A stretch of DNA of 21,167 nt from DATLGD01 sp035540755 (lineage in GTDB: Bacteria > Actinomycetota > Actinomycetes > Mycobacteriales > SCTD01): NCBI GenBank assembly GCA_035540755.1, contig DATLGD010000146.1, positions 1 through 21,167 of the forward strand, read 5' to 3'. The notes beneath the pieces are model-generated. The model saw only the letters and a program-made list of their open reading frames with translations. It had not been told where the DNA came from and searched no databases. Position 1 is the stretch's first letter, and each line of letters starts with the position of its first letter. The position numbers and the translations under genes are program-made. This document shows positions 1 through 6,389 of the stretch, one piece after another.

Positions 1-36
1 GGACCGCCCACCCGGCGCCGACCCCTGGCGGTCCTC

Positions 37-273
37 GTGAGCGCGCTCGTGCTCGCCGCCGCCGGCGGCGGCCGGAACCCCGGTCCCGTGCCGCTGCTGA
101 TCGTGCTGCTGCTGGGCGTCGTCACCGTGCTGCTCATCCGCAACATGAGCGGGCGGATCAAGCGGCTCCCGCCGTCGTTCCCGGACCAGGAACCCGCGGA
201 CCAGCCGCCGTCCGCACCGGAGGGTCGCCCGCCGGGACAGCGAGCTCCGGAGGACGAGCCGCCGGCGCGCTGA
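37..273 (+). CDS. small single-pass membrane protein, function unknown
   Basis: A 78-residue protein from a GTG start. It has an alanine/glycine-rich N-terminus, one strong hydrophobic segment at about residues 18-35 (PVPLLIVLLLGVVTVLLI), a short basic stretch (RNMSGRIKRL) that would face the cytoplasm, and a proline- and acid-rich tail of about 35 residues. I do not recognise a named family. The reading frame stays open back to base 1, so the gene may start upstream of the window and the start given is the first good candidate, not a proven one. It ends one base before the end of the convergent arfB-like gene, so the two 3' ends meet with no room for a separate terminator. Real-gene status is likely from the membrane segment and codon pattern but not certain. 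Confidence 0.55.
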   Translation: MSALVLAAAGGGRNPGPVPLLIVLLLGVVTVLLIRNMSGRIKRLPPSFPDQEPADQPPSAPEGRPPGQRAPEDEPPAR

Positions 274-274
274 C

Positions 275-703
275 TCAGCCGTCCGGGCGGTTGCGGCGGG
301 TCGCCTTGAGCTGCGAGCGCTGCCGCTTCCCCTCGAGCCGCCGCTCCTTCGAGCCCCGGGTGGGCCGGGTCGGGCGGCGCGGCTTCGGCGGCGCCGCCAC
401 AGCCTCCCGCAGCAGCTGCGCCAGCCGGCGCTCGGCTTCCTCCCGGTTCTGCAGCTGGCTGCGGTGCTCGCTGGCGGCCACCGTCAGGACGCCGTCGACG
501 AGGCGCCCGGCGAGCCGCTCGAGCGCCCTCTCCCGCAGCGGCTCGGGCAGCGAGGGCGACCGCGCGACGTCGAACGACAGCTCGGCCCGGCTGTCGCTGG
601 TGTTCACGCTCTGGCCGCCCGGTCCGGACGAGCGCGAGAAGCGCCAGGACAGCTCGGTCTCGGGCACGGTGAGGCGCGGCGTCACCTGCAGCGGACCGGG
701 CAC
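275..703 (-). CDS. arfB: ArfB/YaeJ-type peptidyl-tRNA hydrolase (ribosome rescue factor)
   Basis: A 142-residue protein of the short release-factor-like family that hydrolyses peptidyl-tRNA on stalled ribosomes without codon recognition. Residues about 16-35 carry the release-factor core with the catalytic GGQ at 29-31 (SSGPGGQSVNTSDSRAEL). Residues about 105-140 form a strongly basic tail rich in Arg and Lys (KPRRPTRPTRGSKERR, then KRQRSQLKATRRNR); in this family such a tail enters the empty mRNA channel. The length, close to 140 residues, and the absence of the codon-recognition domain separate it from RF1 and RF2. The GTG at 701-703 has no Shine-Dalgarno sequence, but CAGACT lies exactly six bases upstream (710-715), which suggests a leaderless transcript; GTG at 683-685 is an alternative start. 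It stands alone between a convergent small gene and the ABC permease. Confidence 0.9.
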   Translation of the reverse strand: MPGPLQVTPRLTVPETELSWRFSRSSGPGGQSVNTSDSRAELSFDVARSPSLPEPLRERALERLAGRLVDGVLTVAASEHRSQLQNREEAERRLAQLLREAVAAPPKPRRPTRPTRGSKERRLEGKRQRSQLKATRRNRPDG

Positions 704-755
704 CCGGCCAGTCTGCCCGCGAGCGGAGTGGCTGTGCCGGGTTCAGCCCCCTCCA

Positions 756-783
756 GACCCGTCGGGAGGGCTCTTGACGGGTC
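756..783 (-). terminator. hairpin repeat downstream of the ABC permease (family 1 copy)
   Basis: Inverted repeat 55 nt after the permease stop codon. The arms GACCCGTC...GACGGGTC close over a GGAG/CTC-type centre with two non-Watson-Crick positions in the minus-strand RNA. Read on the minus strand, the core is GTCAAGAGCCCTCCCGAC, one base different from the copies behind pckG (16382-16403 and 16445-16468) and in the same orientation relative to the upstream gene. No T-tract follows, as is common in GC-rich actinobacteria. Terminator function is inferred from position and structure. Confidence 0.55.
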
Positions 784-837
784 GGCGCGGGGCGGGAGCC
801 GTCGCAGCCACTCCAACGCGGCGGCGCAGACGGCGCC

Positions 838-3519
838 TCACGAGGTCCGCCGGTGCACGACCGGCAGCCGCGAGCGGGTGAAGAGGGCGACGAGCAGCCC
901 GGCGAGCAGCGGCACGGCCACCGCGGTGACGAGCAGGCTCGTCCAGGGGATGACGAGCGGCCAGTCGTTGCCGTCGTACTGCGAGAACGCCGGCTCCGAG
1001 CGCAGCGCCTTGATCGCGGCGATGCCCGGGACCGCGCCGGCGACGACCCCGAGCGCGGTGCCGAGCAGCGCCAGGACGAGCGCGGTGACCATCGACATCC
1101 GCCGGCGGACCCAGCGCGTGGCGCCGACGGCCGACATCGTGGCGAGGTCCGGCCGCGCATCGGTCATGGCCAGCGCCGTCGACGTCGCGACGGCGCCGAT
1201 GGTGACGAGCGCCGCCCCGACGACGAGGGCGATCAGGCCCGGCCCGTACCGGTCGACGTAGCCGCGCTCGACGTACACCGACGCGTCGGCGCCGATCGCG
1301 TCGAGGGTGTCGAGCAGCCGCTCCTCCTCGGCCGCGCTGATGACGCGGCCCGGGTCGTACCGCAGGTCGCGGACGGTGGCCGACAGGTCGAGCCGCTCGG
1401 CGAGCGGGGCGTCCATCACCGCCAGCCCGGGCAGCAGCTCGCGGGGCGCCGGCAGGGCGACGGCGGGCACCACCGCGCTCGTGTCCTCGCCGCCGTCGAA
1501 CCGGGTGACGCGCAGCCGCACCTGCCCGTCCCGCACGACGGACGGGTCGAAGACCACGACGCCGCCGGCGCGCAGCACCCGGGCGGCGTCGGGGTCGTCG
1601 ACGCCCAGCAGGACGCCGAGGCCGCTGCCGTCGTCGACGGCGAACGGGCTCAGGTAGCTCTGCCCGGAGCCCGCGCGAACGGCGCAGGCGGGGGAGCCCA
1701 CGGCGGCGGCGCGCTGCTCCTCGGTCAGCTCGCCGGGCCGGTCCAGCGGGCACGGCTCGGCGTCCGGGGGCTCAAGCGCGACCGTGGCGCAGCCGGTGAC
1801 GTCGCAGGCCTCGTAGTCGACGCCCACCAGGGCGGCCGACCGCTCGACCGGCAGCACGGCGCGCACCGCGCCGTCGACGGCGTCCAGGTCACCGGGGGCC
1901 AGCCCGCTGCCGACGCTCACCTGCACCTGCCCGACCGGCAGCGCCTCGGTGTACTGGCGCTCGTCCCGCTCGGACAGGCTGGCCACGAAGATGCCCGCCG
2001 CGACCGTGCCGGCGACCGCCGCCATCACGGCGGCGACGGCGGGCGCGGTGCGGCCGACGTTGCGGGCGGAGTCGCGCACGGCGAGCCGTGGCGTGAGCGG
2101 CAGCCAGCGGGCTAGGTGCCCGACGAGCCGCACGATCGTGGGCGTGCACAGCACCAGCCCGACCTGCCCGAGCGCGGCTCCGGACAGGATCGTCACCGGG
2201 GAGCGGCGGTTCACCCCGGTGACCGTCACGGCCAGGCCGAGCAGGGCCAGGCCCAGGCCGACGACGGGCACGCGGCGACGGGTGCGCACCGGCTCCCGCC
2301 GCCCGGAAAGGGCCAGCGCGACGTCCTGCCGGGAGACCGAGCGGGCCGGCAGCAGCGCCGCGAGCACCGCGGTGACGACGCCGACGGCCGCGATGCCCAG
2401 CAGGTCCAGCGGCCGGACGACGGCGCCGCCGAGCTCGGCGTCGGCCCAGCGGTTCAGCGCCGGCAGAGCGGCGATGCCGGCGGCGACCCCGAGCCCGACA
2501 CCGGTTCCCGCGCCGACCACGCCGAGCACCAGGCCCTGCGCCAGCACGACGTCGCGCACCTGGCGCCGGTCGCCGCCGCACGCCGCCACCAGGGCCAGCA
2601 CCCGACGCGAGCGCCGGGCGCCGACGGCGAACGCCGGACCGGCGAGCAGCACCACCTCGAGCAGCCCCATGCCGGCGGCGAGGACGACGAAGGCCACGGC
2701 GTCGAGCTCGTCGTCTCCCTGCGGCTGGTTCTGCAGGAACGGCACCTCGGCGTCCGGGGGAGGGTCGGCGAGCACCGCCTTGGAGACGACGACGTAGCCG
2801 AGGTCGTTGAGGGCGAGCACCTCCTCCCAGGTCACCGGTGAGGTGGCACCCAGCAGCCAGGTGGTGCTCGGCCCGCCGAGGGCCTCGTCGAGGAGCGTGC
2901 CGGGCGGCCCGACGACCGTGCGGCGATCGGCGTCCTCGACCTCGACGGTCCCGACGACCGTGAGATCGCGCGCCGGGACGTGCAGGCGGACGGCGTCGCC
3001 GACCTGGGCCCCGGCGGCGAGGGCGGCCGCGGGGGTCAGGGCCACCTCGCCGGGTGCGGCCGGCGCACGGCCGCTCACCTGGCGCACCAGCCCCTCGGCG
3101 AGCGGGGCGGTGTAGTCGAGCTCGACGAGGTCGACCCGGAACGTCCTGTCGTCCGCGGTGGCGAGCCGGCCCTGGCCGAGCGACTGGCGCAGCACCTGCG
3201 CCGCGCCGCTGTCGCGGCGCACCTGCTCGTCGTCCGGCGGCTCCGGCTGGTCGCCGTCGCTGGAGGCGAACTGCGCGTCCGGTGTCTGCTGCACCTGCCC
3301 GCCGAACCAGGTGACCACGGCGTCGGACTGCGCGGTGAGCCGGTACTGCCCGGGAGCGCCGGTGCCCGCGGCGCTGGTGCGCGCGACGACGTCCACGGCC
3401 GACAGGCCGAGCACCGGCAGGGCGATCATCGCGATCACCAGGGCGCTGCGCGCGCGGTGCCGCCGGGCGTCCCGGCGGGCCAGTCGCAGGACCGCGCCGC
3501 GCCCGCTCCAGCGGCTCAC
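838..3519 (-). CDS. ABC transporter permease, FtsX/MacB type with two FtsX domains
   Basis: An 893-residue integral membrane protein and partner of the ATPase just upstream. The GTG start at 3519 overlaps the ATPase stop codon (GTGA), so the two are translationally coupled; a longer upstream in-frame extension lies inside the ATPase gene and is rejected. The N-terminus has one membrane segment (about residues 22-43, SALVIAMIALPVLGLSAVDV), then a roughly 230-residue extracytoplasmic region, then several hydrophobic segments around residues 280-430 and 475-520 with FtsX-like signatures (ARRSRRVLALVAACGG). A second set follows: a segment near 550-570, a second large external region with Cys residues, and three C-terminal segments with a matching motif (TDARPDLATMSAVGATRWVR). 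This duplicated layout is typical of large actinobacterial FtsX permeases, which usually move lipids, peptides or drugs, or transmit force to cell-wall enzymes. The substrate cannot be told. Confidence 0.88.
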   Translation of the reverse strand: MSRWSGRGAVLRLARRDARRHRARSALVIAMIALPVLGLSAVDVVARTSAAGTGAPGQYRLTAQSDAVVTWFGGQVQQTPDAQFASSDGDQPEPPDDEQVRRDSGAAQVLRQSLGQGRLATADDRTFRVDLVELDYTAPLAEGLVRQVSGRAPAAPGEVALTPAAALAAGAQVGDAVRLHVPARDLTVVGTVEVEDADRRTVVGPPGTLLDEALGGPSTTWLLGATSPVTWEEVLALNDLGYVVVSKAVLADPPPDAEVPFLQNQPQGDDELDAVAFVVLAAGMGLLEVVLLAGPAFAVGARRSRRVLALVAACGGDRRQVRDVVLAQGLVLGVVGAGTGVGLGVAAGIAALPALNRWADAELGGAVVRPLDLLGIAAVGVVTAVLAALLPARSVSRQDVALALSGRREPVRTRRRVPVVGLGLALLGLAVTVTGVNRRSPVTILSGAALGQVGLVLCTPTIVRLVGHLARWLPLTPRLAVRDSARNVGRTAPAVAAVMAAVAGTVAAGIFVASLSERDERQYTEALPVGQVQVSVGSGLAPGDLDAVDGAVRAVLPVERSAALVGVDYEACDVTGCATVALEPPDAEPCPLDRPGELTEEQRAAAVGSPACAVRAGSGQSYLSPFAVDDGSGLGVLLGVDDPDAARVLRAGGVVVFDPSVVRDGQVRLRVTRFDGGEDTSAVVPAVALPAPRELLPGLAVMDAPLAERLDLSATVRDLRYDPGRVISAAEEERLLDTLDAIGADASVYVERGYVDRYGPGLIALVVGAALVTIGAVATSTALAMTDARPDLATMSAVGATRWVRRRMSMVTALVLALLGTALGVVAGAVPGIAAIKALRSEPAFSQYDGNDWPLVIPWTSLLVTAVAVPLLAGLLVALFTRSRLPVVHRRTS

Positions 3520-4232
3520 CTGGTCACGTCCGCGAGCGGCGCCGGCGAGGCACCGGTGGAGTCGACGACGCGGCCGTCGCGCAGGAAGACCACGCGGTCG
3601 GCGTAGCCGGCGTAGCGAGGCTCGTGCGTCACGAGCACCACGGCGACGCCGTCGTCGTCGCACCGCCGCCGCAGCAGGCGCAGCACCGCCTCGCCGCTGA
3701 CGGTGTCGAGGGCGCCGGTCGGCTCGTCGGCGAGCAGCAGCCGGCGCTCGCCGACGAGGCCCCGGGCGATCGCGACGCGCTGCTGCTGCCCGCCGGACAG
3801 GTCGTCGGGGAAGCGGTCGGCCAGCTCGGGCACGCCCACCAGCTCGAGCGCCGCAGCGGCAGCGGTGCGCGCGGCGCGCGGCTTCACCCCGTCGAGCTCC
3901 AGCGGGAGTGAGACGTTCTCGGCGGCGGTGAGCGCGGGCACCAGGTTGAAGTCCTGGAAGACGTAGCCGACCGACCGGCGCCGCAGGGCGGCGAGCGCCG
4001 CCGGGGACAGGCTCGCGAGGTCGGTGCCCTCGACCGACACGGCGCCGGTGGTCGGGGCGTCCAGCCCGCCGGCGAGGCCGAGCAGCGTCGACTTGCCCGA
4101 GCCGCTCGGCCCCATCACGGCCACGAGCTCGCCGGGCCCGACGTCGAGGGAGACGTCGTCGAGCGCCCGCACGGCGACCGTGCCGGAGCCGTGCACGCGC
4201 GAGACGCCGCGCATCGACAGGACGGGGTTCAT
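3516..4232 (-). CDS. ABC transporter ATP-binding protein (LolD/MacB-like)
   Basis: A 238-residue nucleotide-binding subunit that would drive the FtsX permease encoded next. All catalytic motifs are intact: Walker A GPSGSGKST at residues 41-49, Q-loop in VFQDFNLVPAL near 91-101, signature LSGGQQQRVAIARGL from 145, Walker B LLLADEPTGALD from 165 with catalytic Glu170, and the switch His203 in VTHEP. The ADEPTGALD form is typical of the MacB/LolD export class. Its ATG overlaps the stop codon of the PadR gene (ATGA), and its own stop overlaps the permease GTG, so the three genes form one coupled unit. Regulation is presumably by that PadR protein. Confidence 0.95.
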   Translation of the reverse strand: MNPVLSMRGVSRVHGSGTVAVRALDDVSLDVGPGELVAVMGPSGSGKSTLLGLAGGLDAPTTGAVSVEGTDLASLSPAALAALRRRSVGYVFQDFNLVPALTAAENVSLPLELDGVKPRAARTAAAAALELVGVPELADRFPDDLSGGQQQRVAIARGLVGERRLLLADEPTGALDTVSGEAVLRLLRRRCDDDGVAVVLVTHEPRYAGYADRVVFLRDGRVVDSTGASPAPLADVTR

Positions 4233-4795
4233 GCCTTCTCCTCGAGAACGGTGCCGACGGTGCCGGCGGACGGGCGGGAGCGGGTTCGGGCGGTGCTGAG
4301 CGCGTGCTCGCAGTGGTCGAGCCAGCGGGCCTCGGCCTCGGTCTTGAAGACCTGCGACTCGAGGACGAGCAGCCGGGCGAGGTCGTCCGGGTCGCTGCGG
4401 GCCTTGCTGCGCTGCAGCTCCTGCAGCTGGCGCAGCGTGGCGGTGCGCTGCGCCTGCACGACGGTGGCGACGTCGACGCCGGGGACGGTGACGGCCATGG
4501 CGAGCTTGATGGCCAGCTCGTCGCGGGGACGGCCGTCGGGGGACACCGGCGAGGTGAACCAGTCGCGCACCTGGCGGGAGCCGGCGGCGGTGATCCGGTA
4601 GACCGCCCGCCCCTCGTCGTCCTCGCCGGCGGCCTCCACCAGACCGTCGCGCTCGAGCCGGCCGAGGGTCGTGTACACCTGCCCGACGTTCAGCGGCCAG
4701 GTTCCGCCGGTGCGCAGCTCGAAGTCGCTGCGCAGCTGGTAGCCGTACCGCGGCCCCTCGTCGAGGAGGGCCAGCAGGCCGTGCGGGATGGACAT
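4229..4795 (-). CDS. PadR family transcriptional regulator
   Basis: A 188-residue PadR-type repressor. The N-terminal winged helix is clear: SIPHGLLALLDEGPRYGYQLRSDFE (helix 1 and PadR signature region), VGQVYTTLGRLERDGLVE (recognition helix) and a wing in AGEDDEGRAVYRITAAG. The C-terminal half, about residues 85-185, is helical and would form the dimer arm. I chose the ATG at 4795 because it has GGAG six bases upstream and begins exactly at the conserved MSIPHGLL; a 27-residue longer frame runs through the operator region and is unlikely. The gene overlaps the following ABC ATPase by ATGA, so it probably represses its own ABC operon. A two-unit palindromic repeat lies 22-48 bp upstream of its start. 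Confidence 0.92.
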   Translation of the reverse strand: MSIPHGLLALLDEGPRYGYQLRSDFELRTGGTWPLNVGQVYTTLGRLERDGLVEAAGEDDEGRAVYRITAAGSRQVRDWFTSPVSPDGRPRDELAIKLAMAVTVPGVDVATVVQAQRTATLRQLQELQRSKARSDPDDLARLLVLESQVFKTEAEARWLDHCEHALSTARTRSRPSAGTVGTVLEEKA

Positions 4796-4816
4796 TCGAG
4801 CTCCGGTCGTCGGTGA

Positions 4817-4843
4817 ATACTGCGTATGCATACCGGGTATGCA
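4817..4843 (-). promoter_or_regulatory. candidate PadR operator: two tandem 13-bp palindromic units
   Basis: The 13-bp unit ATACNNNGTATGC occurs twice head to tail (4817-4829 and 4830-4842), giving four half-sites ATAC/GTAT/ATAC/GTAT. Units 1 and 2 differ only in the spacer (TGC against CGG). The second unit sits in a 17-bp perfect inverted repeat, TGCATACC-G-GGTATGCA (4827-4843). This AT-rich patch is exceptional in the surrounding GC-rich DNA and lies where the promoter of the PadR-ABC operon must be; on the minus strand CAGTAT is a possible -10. Autoregulation by the PadR protein is inferred from position. Confidence 0.6.
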
Positions 4844-4893
4844 GAAGGCCGTCAACACCCCGCTCGCGCGGCGCACGGCGCTGAGCGGGTGAC

Positions 4894-4925
4894 TGCCGTC
4901 CGACCCGCCGGCGGGTCGGACGGCA
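4894..4925 (-). terminator. 32-bp perfect palindrome, terminator of the mobA-DUF6457 pair
   Basis: TGCCGTCCGACCCGCC at 4894-4909 is followed without any spacer by its exact reverse complement at 4910-4925. It begins 33 nt after the stop of the DUF6457 gene on the minus strand and lies before the promoter region of the next transcription unit. A very stable GC-rich stem without a T-run fits an actinobacterial intrinsic terminator. Because it is perfect, it would form the same hairpin in RNA from either strand. Confidence 0.7.
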
Positions 4926-4958
4926 CGTGCCCGGTGGCCGGCTCGAGAGGTCGCGCGC

Positions 4959-5186
4959 TCAGTCGGCCGCGGGGGCGTGCTCCTGCACGAGCCGCGTGAT
5001 CCGCGCCGCCGCCTCCGCGGGGTCGAAGCCCCTGCCCACGGCGATCCCGAGCAGGTAGGCCGTCACCGGCGCGGCCGGCCGCAGCACGCCGTGCGCCACG
5101 TCCTTCGCCATCTCCAGCACGAGCCGCACCTGCGGGTCGTCGTCGAGGCCGAGCGCGTCGCGAACGGCCGCCGTCCAGTCGTCCAT
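4959..5186 (-). CDS. DUF6457 family protein
   Basis: A 75-residue soluble protein, MDDWTAAVRDALGLD at the N-terminus and a helical remainder (VLEMAKDVAHGVLRPAAPVTAYLLGIAVGRG, then PAEAAARITRLVQEH). The pattern resembles the small actinobacterial DUF6457 domain, which from memory is found next to or fused with MobA-like nucleotidyltransferases. Here it follows the mobA-like gene after only five bases, so co-expression is nearly certain. The ATG at 5184-5186 is preferred over a GTG 60 nt upstream because homology starts at MDDW and the longer form would overlap mobA. The biochemical role is unknown; a helper of the nucleotidyltransferase is an inference from the gene pairing. Confidence 0.75.
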   Translation of the reverse strand: MDDWTAAVRDALGLDDDPQVRLVLEMAKDVAHGVLRPAAPVTAYLLGIAVGRGFDPAEAAARITRLVQEHAPAAD

Positions 5187-5191
5187 GGCGC

Positions 5192-5785
5192 TCACGCGTG
5201 CTCCCGGGCTCGTCGCAGGTCGTCGGGGGTGTCGCAGTCCCACCACGGCGCCGGCCCGTCACGCAGCACGCGCACCGGGCGACGGTCGAGGCCGCCGAGC
5301 ACCGCCCGCAAGGGACGGTCGGTCAGGTCCCCCGCCCGCTCCACGGCGGCGCGCAGCGAGGTGGTGCGCCAGCAGCCGGCCAGCAGCTGCTCGCGCCCCT
5401 CGTGGTCGACCAGAAGCGCGCCGTCGGCCCCTCCGGCGGCAGTGCGCAAGGCGCGCACGGTCTCGGTGTCGAGGAAGGGCAGGTCGGCCGCGAGGACGAC
5501 GACGGCCGGGGCCGACACCAGCGCCAGCCCCGCCGCGAGGGCCGCGGCCGGTCCGGCACCCGGCGGCTGCTCACGCGTCCACGCGACGTCGCGCGAGGTC
5601 GGCCGCGGCGGGCCGACGACGACGGTGCGCCCGACGCCGCCGAGCGCAGCGAGGACCCGGTCCAGCAGGGTCGTCCCGCCGACGGCGACCGCCGGCTTGT
5701 CGACCCCGCCCAGCCGCCGCCCGCCGCCACCGGCGAGCACCACCGCGTCCCACGCGGGGAGGGTGCTGGTGCGGCCGCCGGTCAC
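5192..5785 (-). CDS. mobA: MobA-like nucleotidyltransferase (molybdenum cofactor guanylyltransferase family)
   Basis: A 197-residue NTP transferase. The nucleotide-binding signature is at residues 17-31 (LAGGGGRRLGGVDKP, with Arg23/24 and Lys30), a ribose/base-binding glycine-rich segment follows at about 74-87 (PPGAGPAAALAAGL), and the metal-binding Asp101 is in LAADLPFLDTE. In MobA, GTP and molybdopterin cofactor give the guanine dinucleotide form. The length matches MobA (about 190-200). No other cofactor gene is nearby, so a related activity on another substrate (MocA-like, or a sugar-1-phosphate) cannot be excluded. The GTG start at 5783-5785 has no Shine-Dalgarno; TAGCAT at 5793-5798 is a plausible -10 for a near-leaderless transcript. 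The gene diverges from the CopD-like gene, with about 50 bp between the two starts. Confidence 0.82.
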   Translation of the reverse strand: MTGGRTSTLPAWDAVVLAGGGGRRLGGVDKPAVAVGGTTLLDRVLAALGGVGRTVVVGPPRPTSRDVAWTREQPPGAGPAAALAAGLALVSAPAVVVLAADLPFLDTETVRALRTAAGGADGALLVDHEGREQLLAGCWRTTSLRAAVERAGDLTDRPLRAVLGGLDRRPVRVLRDGPAPWWDCDTPDDLRRAREHA

Positions 5786-5836
5786 GGCCGCGATGCTAGG
5801 TGTGTCCCGGGACCGGACGACGAGGAGGACGAGGCT

Positions 5837-6232
5837 GTGCTGGAAGTGGGCGTCGACGAGGTGCGGGTCTTCCTGCACCTGCTGGCCGCCACCGTCTGGG
5901 TCGGCGGGCAGCTCGTGCTCGCCGGCCTCGTGCCGGTGCTCAAGCGGATCGGGCCGGAGGCGCCGCGCGCGGTCGCCGCGCAGTTCGGCCGGATCGCCTG
6001 GCCGGCGTTCGGCGTCCTCGTGCTCACCGGCATCTGGAACATCGTCGCGGTCGGGGACGCCGGCACCGAGTACCGGCGCACCCTCGAGGTGAAGCTCGCG
6101 GCCGTCCTGCTCTCGGGTGTCGCGGCAGTGCTGCACGCGCGCGCGTCGAGCCGACGGGGCATGGCCGTCTGGGGGGCCCTCACCGCGCTGTCGGCGCTGG
6201 CGGCCCTGTTCCTGGGCGTGCTGCTCGGCTGA
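5837..6232 (+). CDS. CopD-like four-helix membrane protein
   Basis: A 131-residue membrane protein with four hydrophobic helices: VFLHLLAATVWVGGQLVLAG, an inner segment starting IAWPAFGVLVLTGIWNI, VKLAAVLLSGVAAVLHARA and the C-terminal LTALSALAALFLGVLLG. The first helix has the HxxxxxxWxGG pattern and the third a second His, as seen in CopD/DUF2269-like proteins, which include copper-uptake proteins and presumed haem-binding proteins. It is only a single CopD-domain size, without a CopC partner, so copper transport is not established. GAGGAGGACGAGG lies just upstream of the GTG at 5837 and fixes the start. It is transcribed alone, divergently from mobA. Confidence 0.75.
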   Translation: MLEVGVDEVRVFLHLLAATVWVGGQLVLAGLVPVLKRIGPEAPRAVAAQFGRIAWPAFGVLVLTGIWNIVAVGDAGTEYRRTLEVKLAAVLLSGVAAVLHARASSRRGMAVWGALTALSALAALFLGVLLG

Positions 6233-6295
6233 CCGGCGGAGGCGGCAACCGCTCTCTGTCGGCACCGCTGCCCCAGATCTGGACGATTGTCATCA

Positions 6296-6316
6296 GACCG
6301 TCGTATTAAAACGGTC
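6296..6316 (+). promoter_or_regulatory. inverted repeat in AT-rich upstream region of the LPFTG protein gene
   Basis: GACCGT (6296-6301) and ACGGTC (6311-6316) form a perfect 6-bp inverted repeat around the 9-base AT-rich spacer CGTATTAAA. The spacer is one of the most AT-rich stretches in the window and could hold a -10 element (TATTAA). The site lies 74-94 bp upstream of the preferred GTG of the surface protein. A promoter with an overlapping regulator site is the likely reading; no regulator can be named. Confidence 0.4.
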
Positions 6317-6389
6317 ACTGTGAGTGAACAGAGGTCACACGACGACAGGTCCGAGACGGTCGGGCCGCGTCCGTTCTGTGGAGGTCACG

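Noticed and set aside
464..2115. Long plus-strand frames opposite arfB and the ABC permease
   Set aside because: Arg/Pro/Ala-rich shadows of well-supported minus-strand genes.
3520..3663. Longer N-terminus for the ABC permease
   Set aside because: The extra 48 residues are Arg-rich and lie wholly inside the ATPase gene; the overlapping GTGA start fits the operon.
4977..6092. A 371-codon plus-strand frame across mobA and DUF6457
   Set aside because: Antisense shadow with low-complexity Arg/Ser/Ala-rich translation; the minus-strand genes have clear family motifs.
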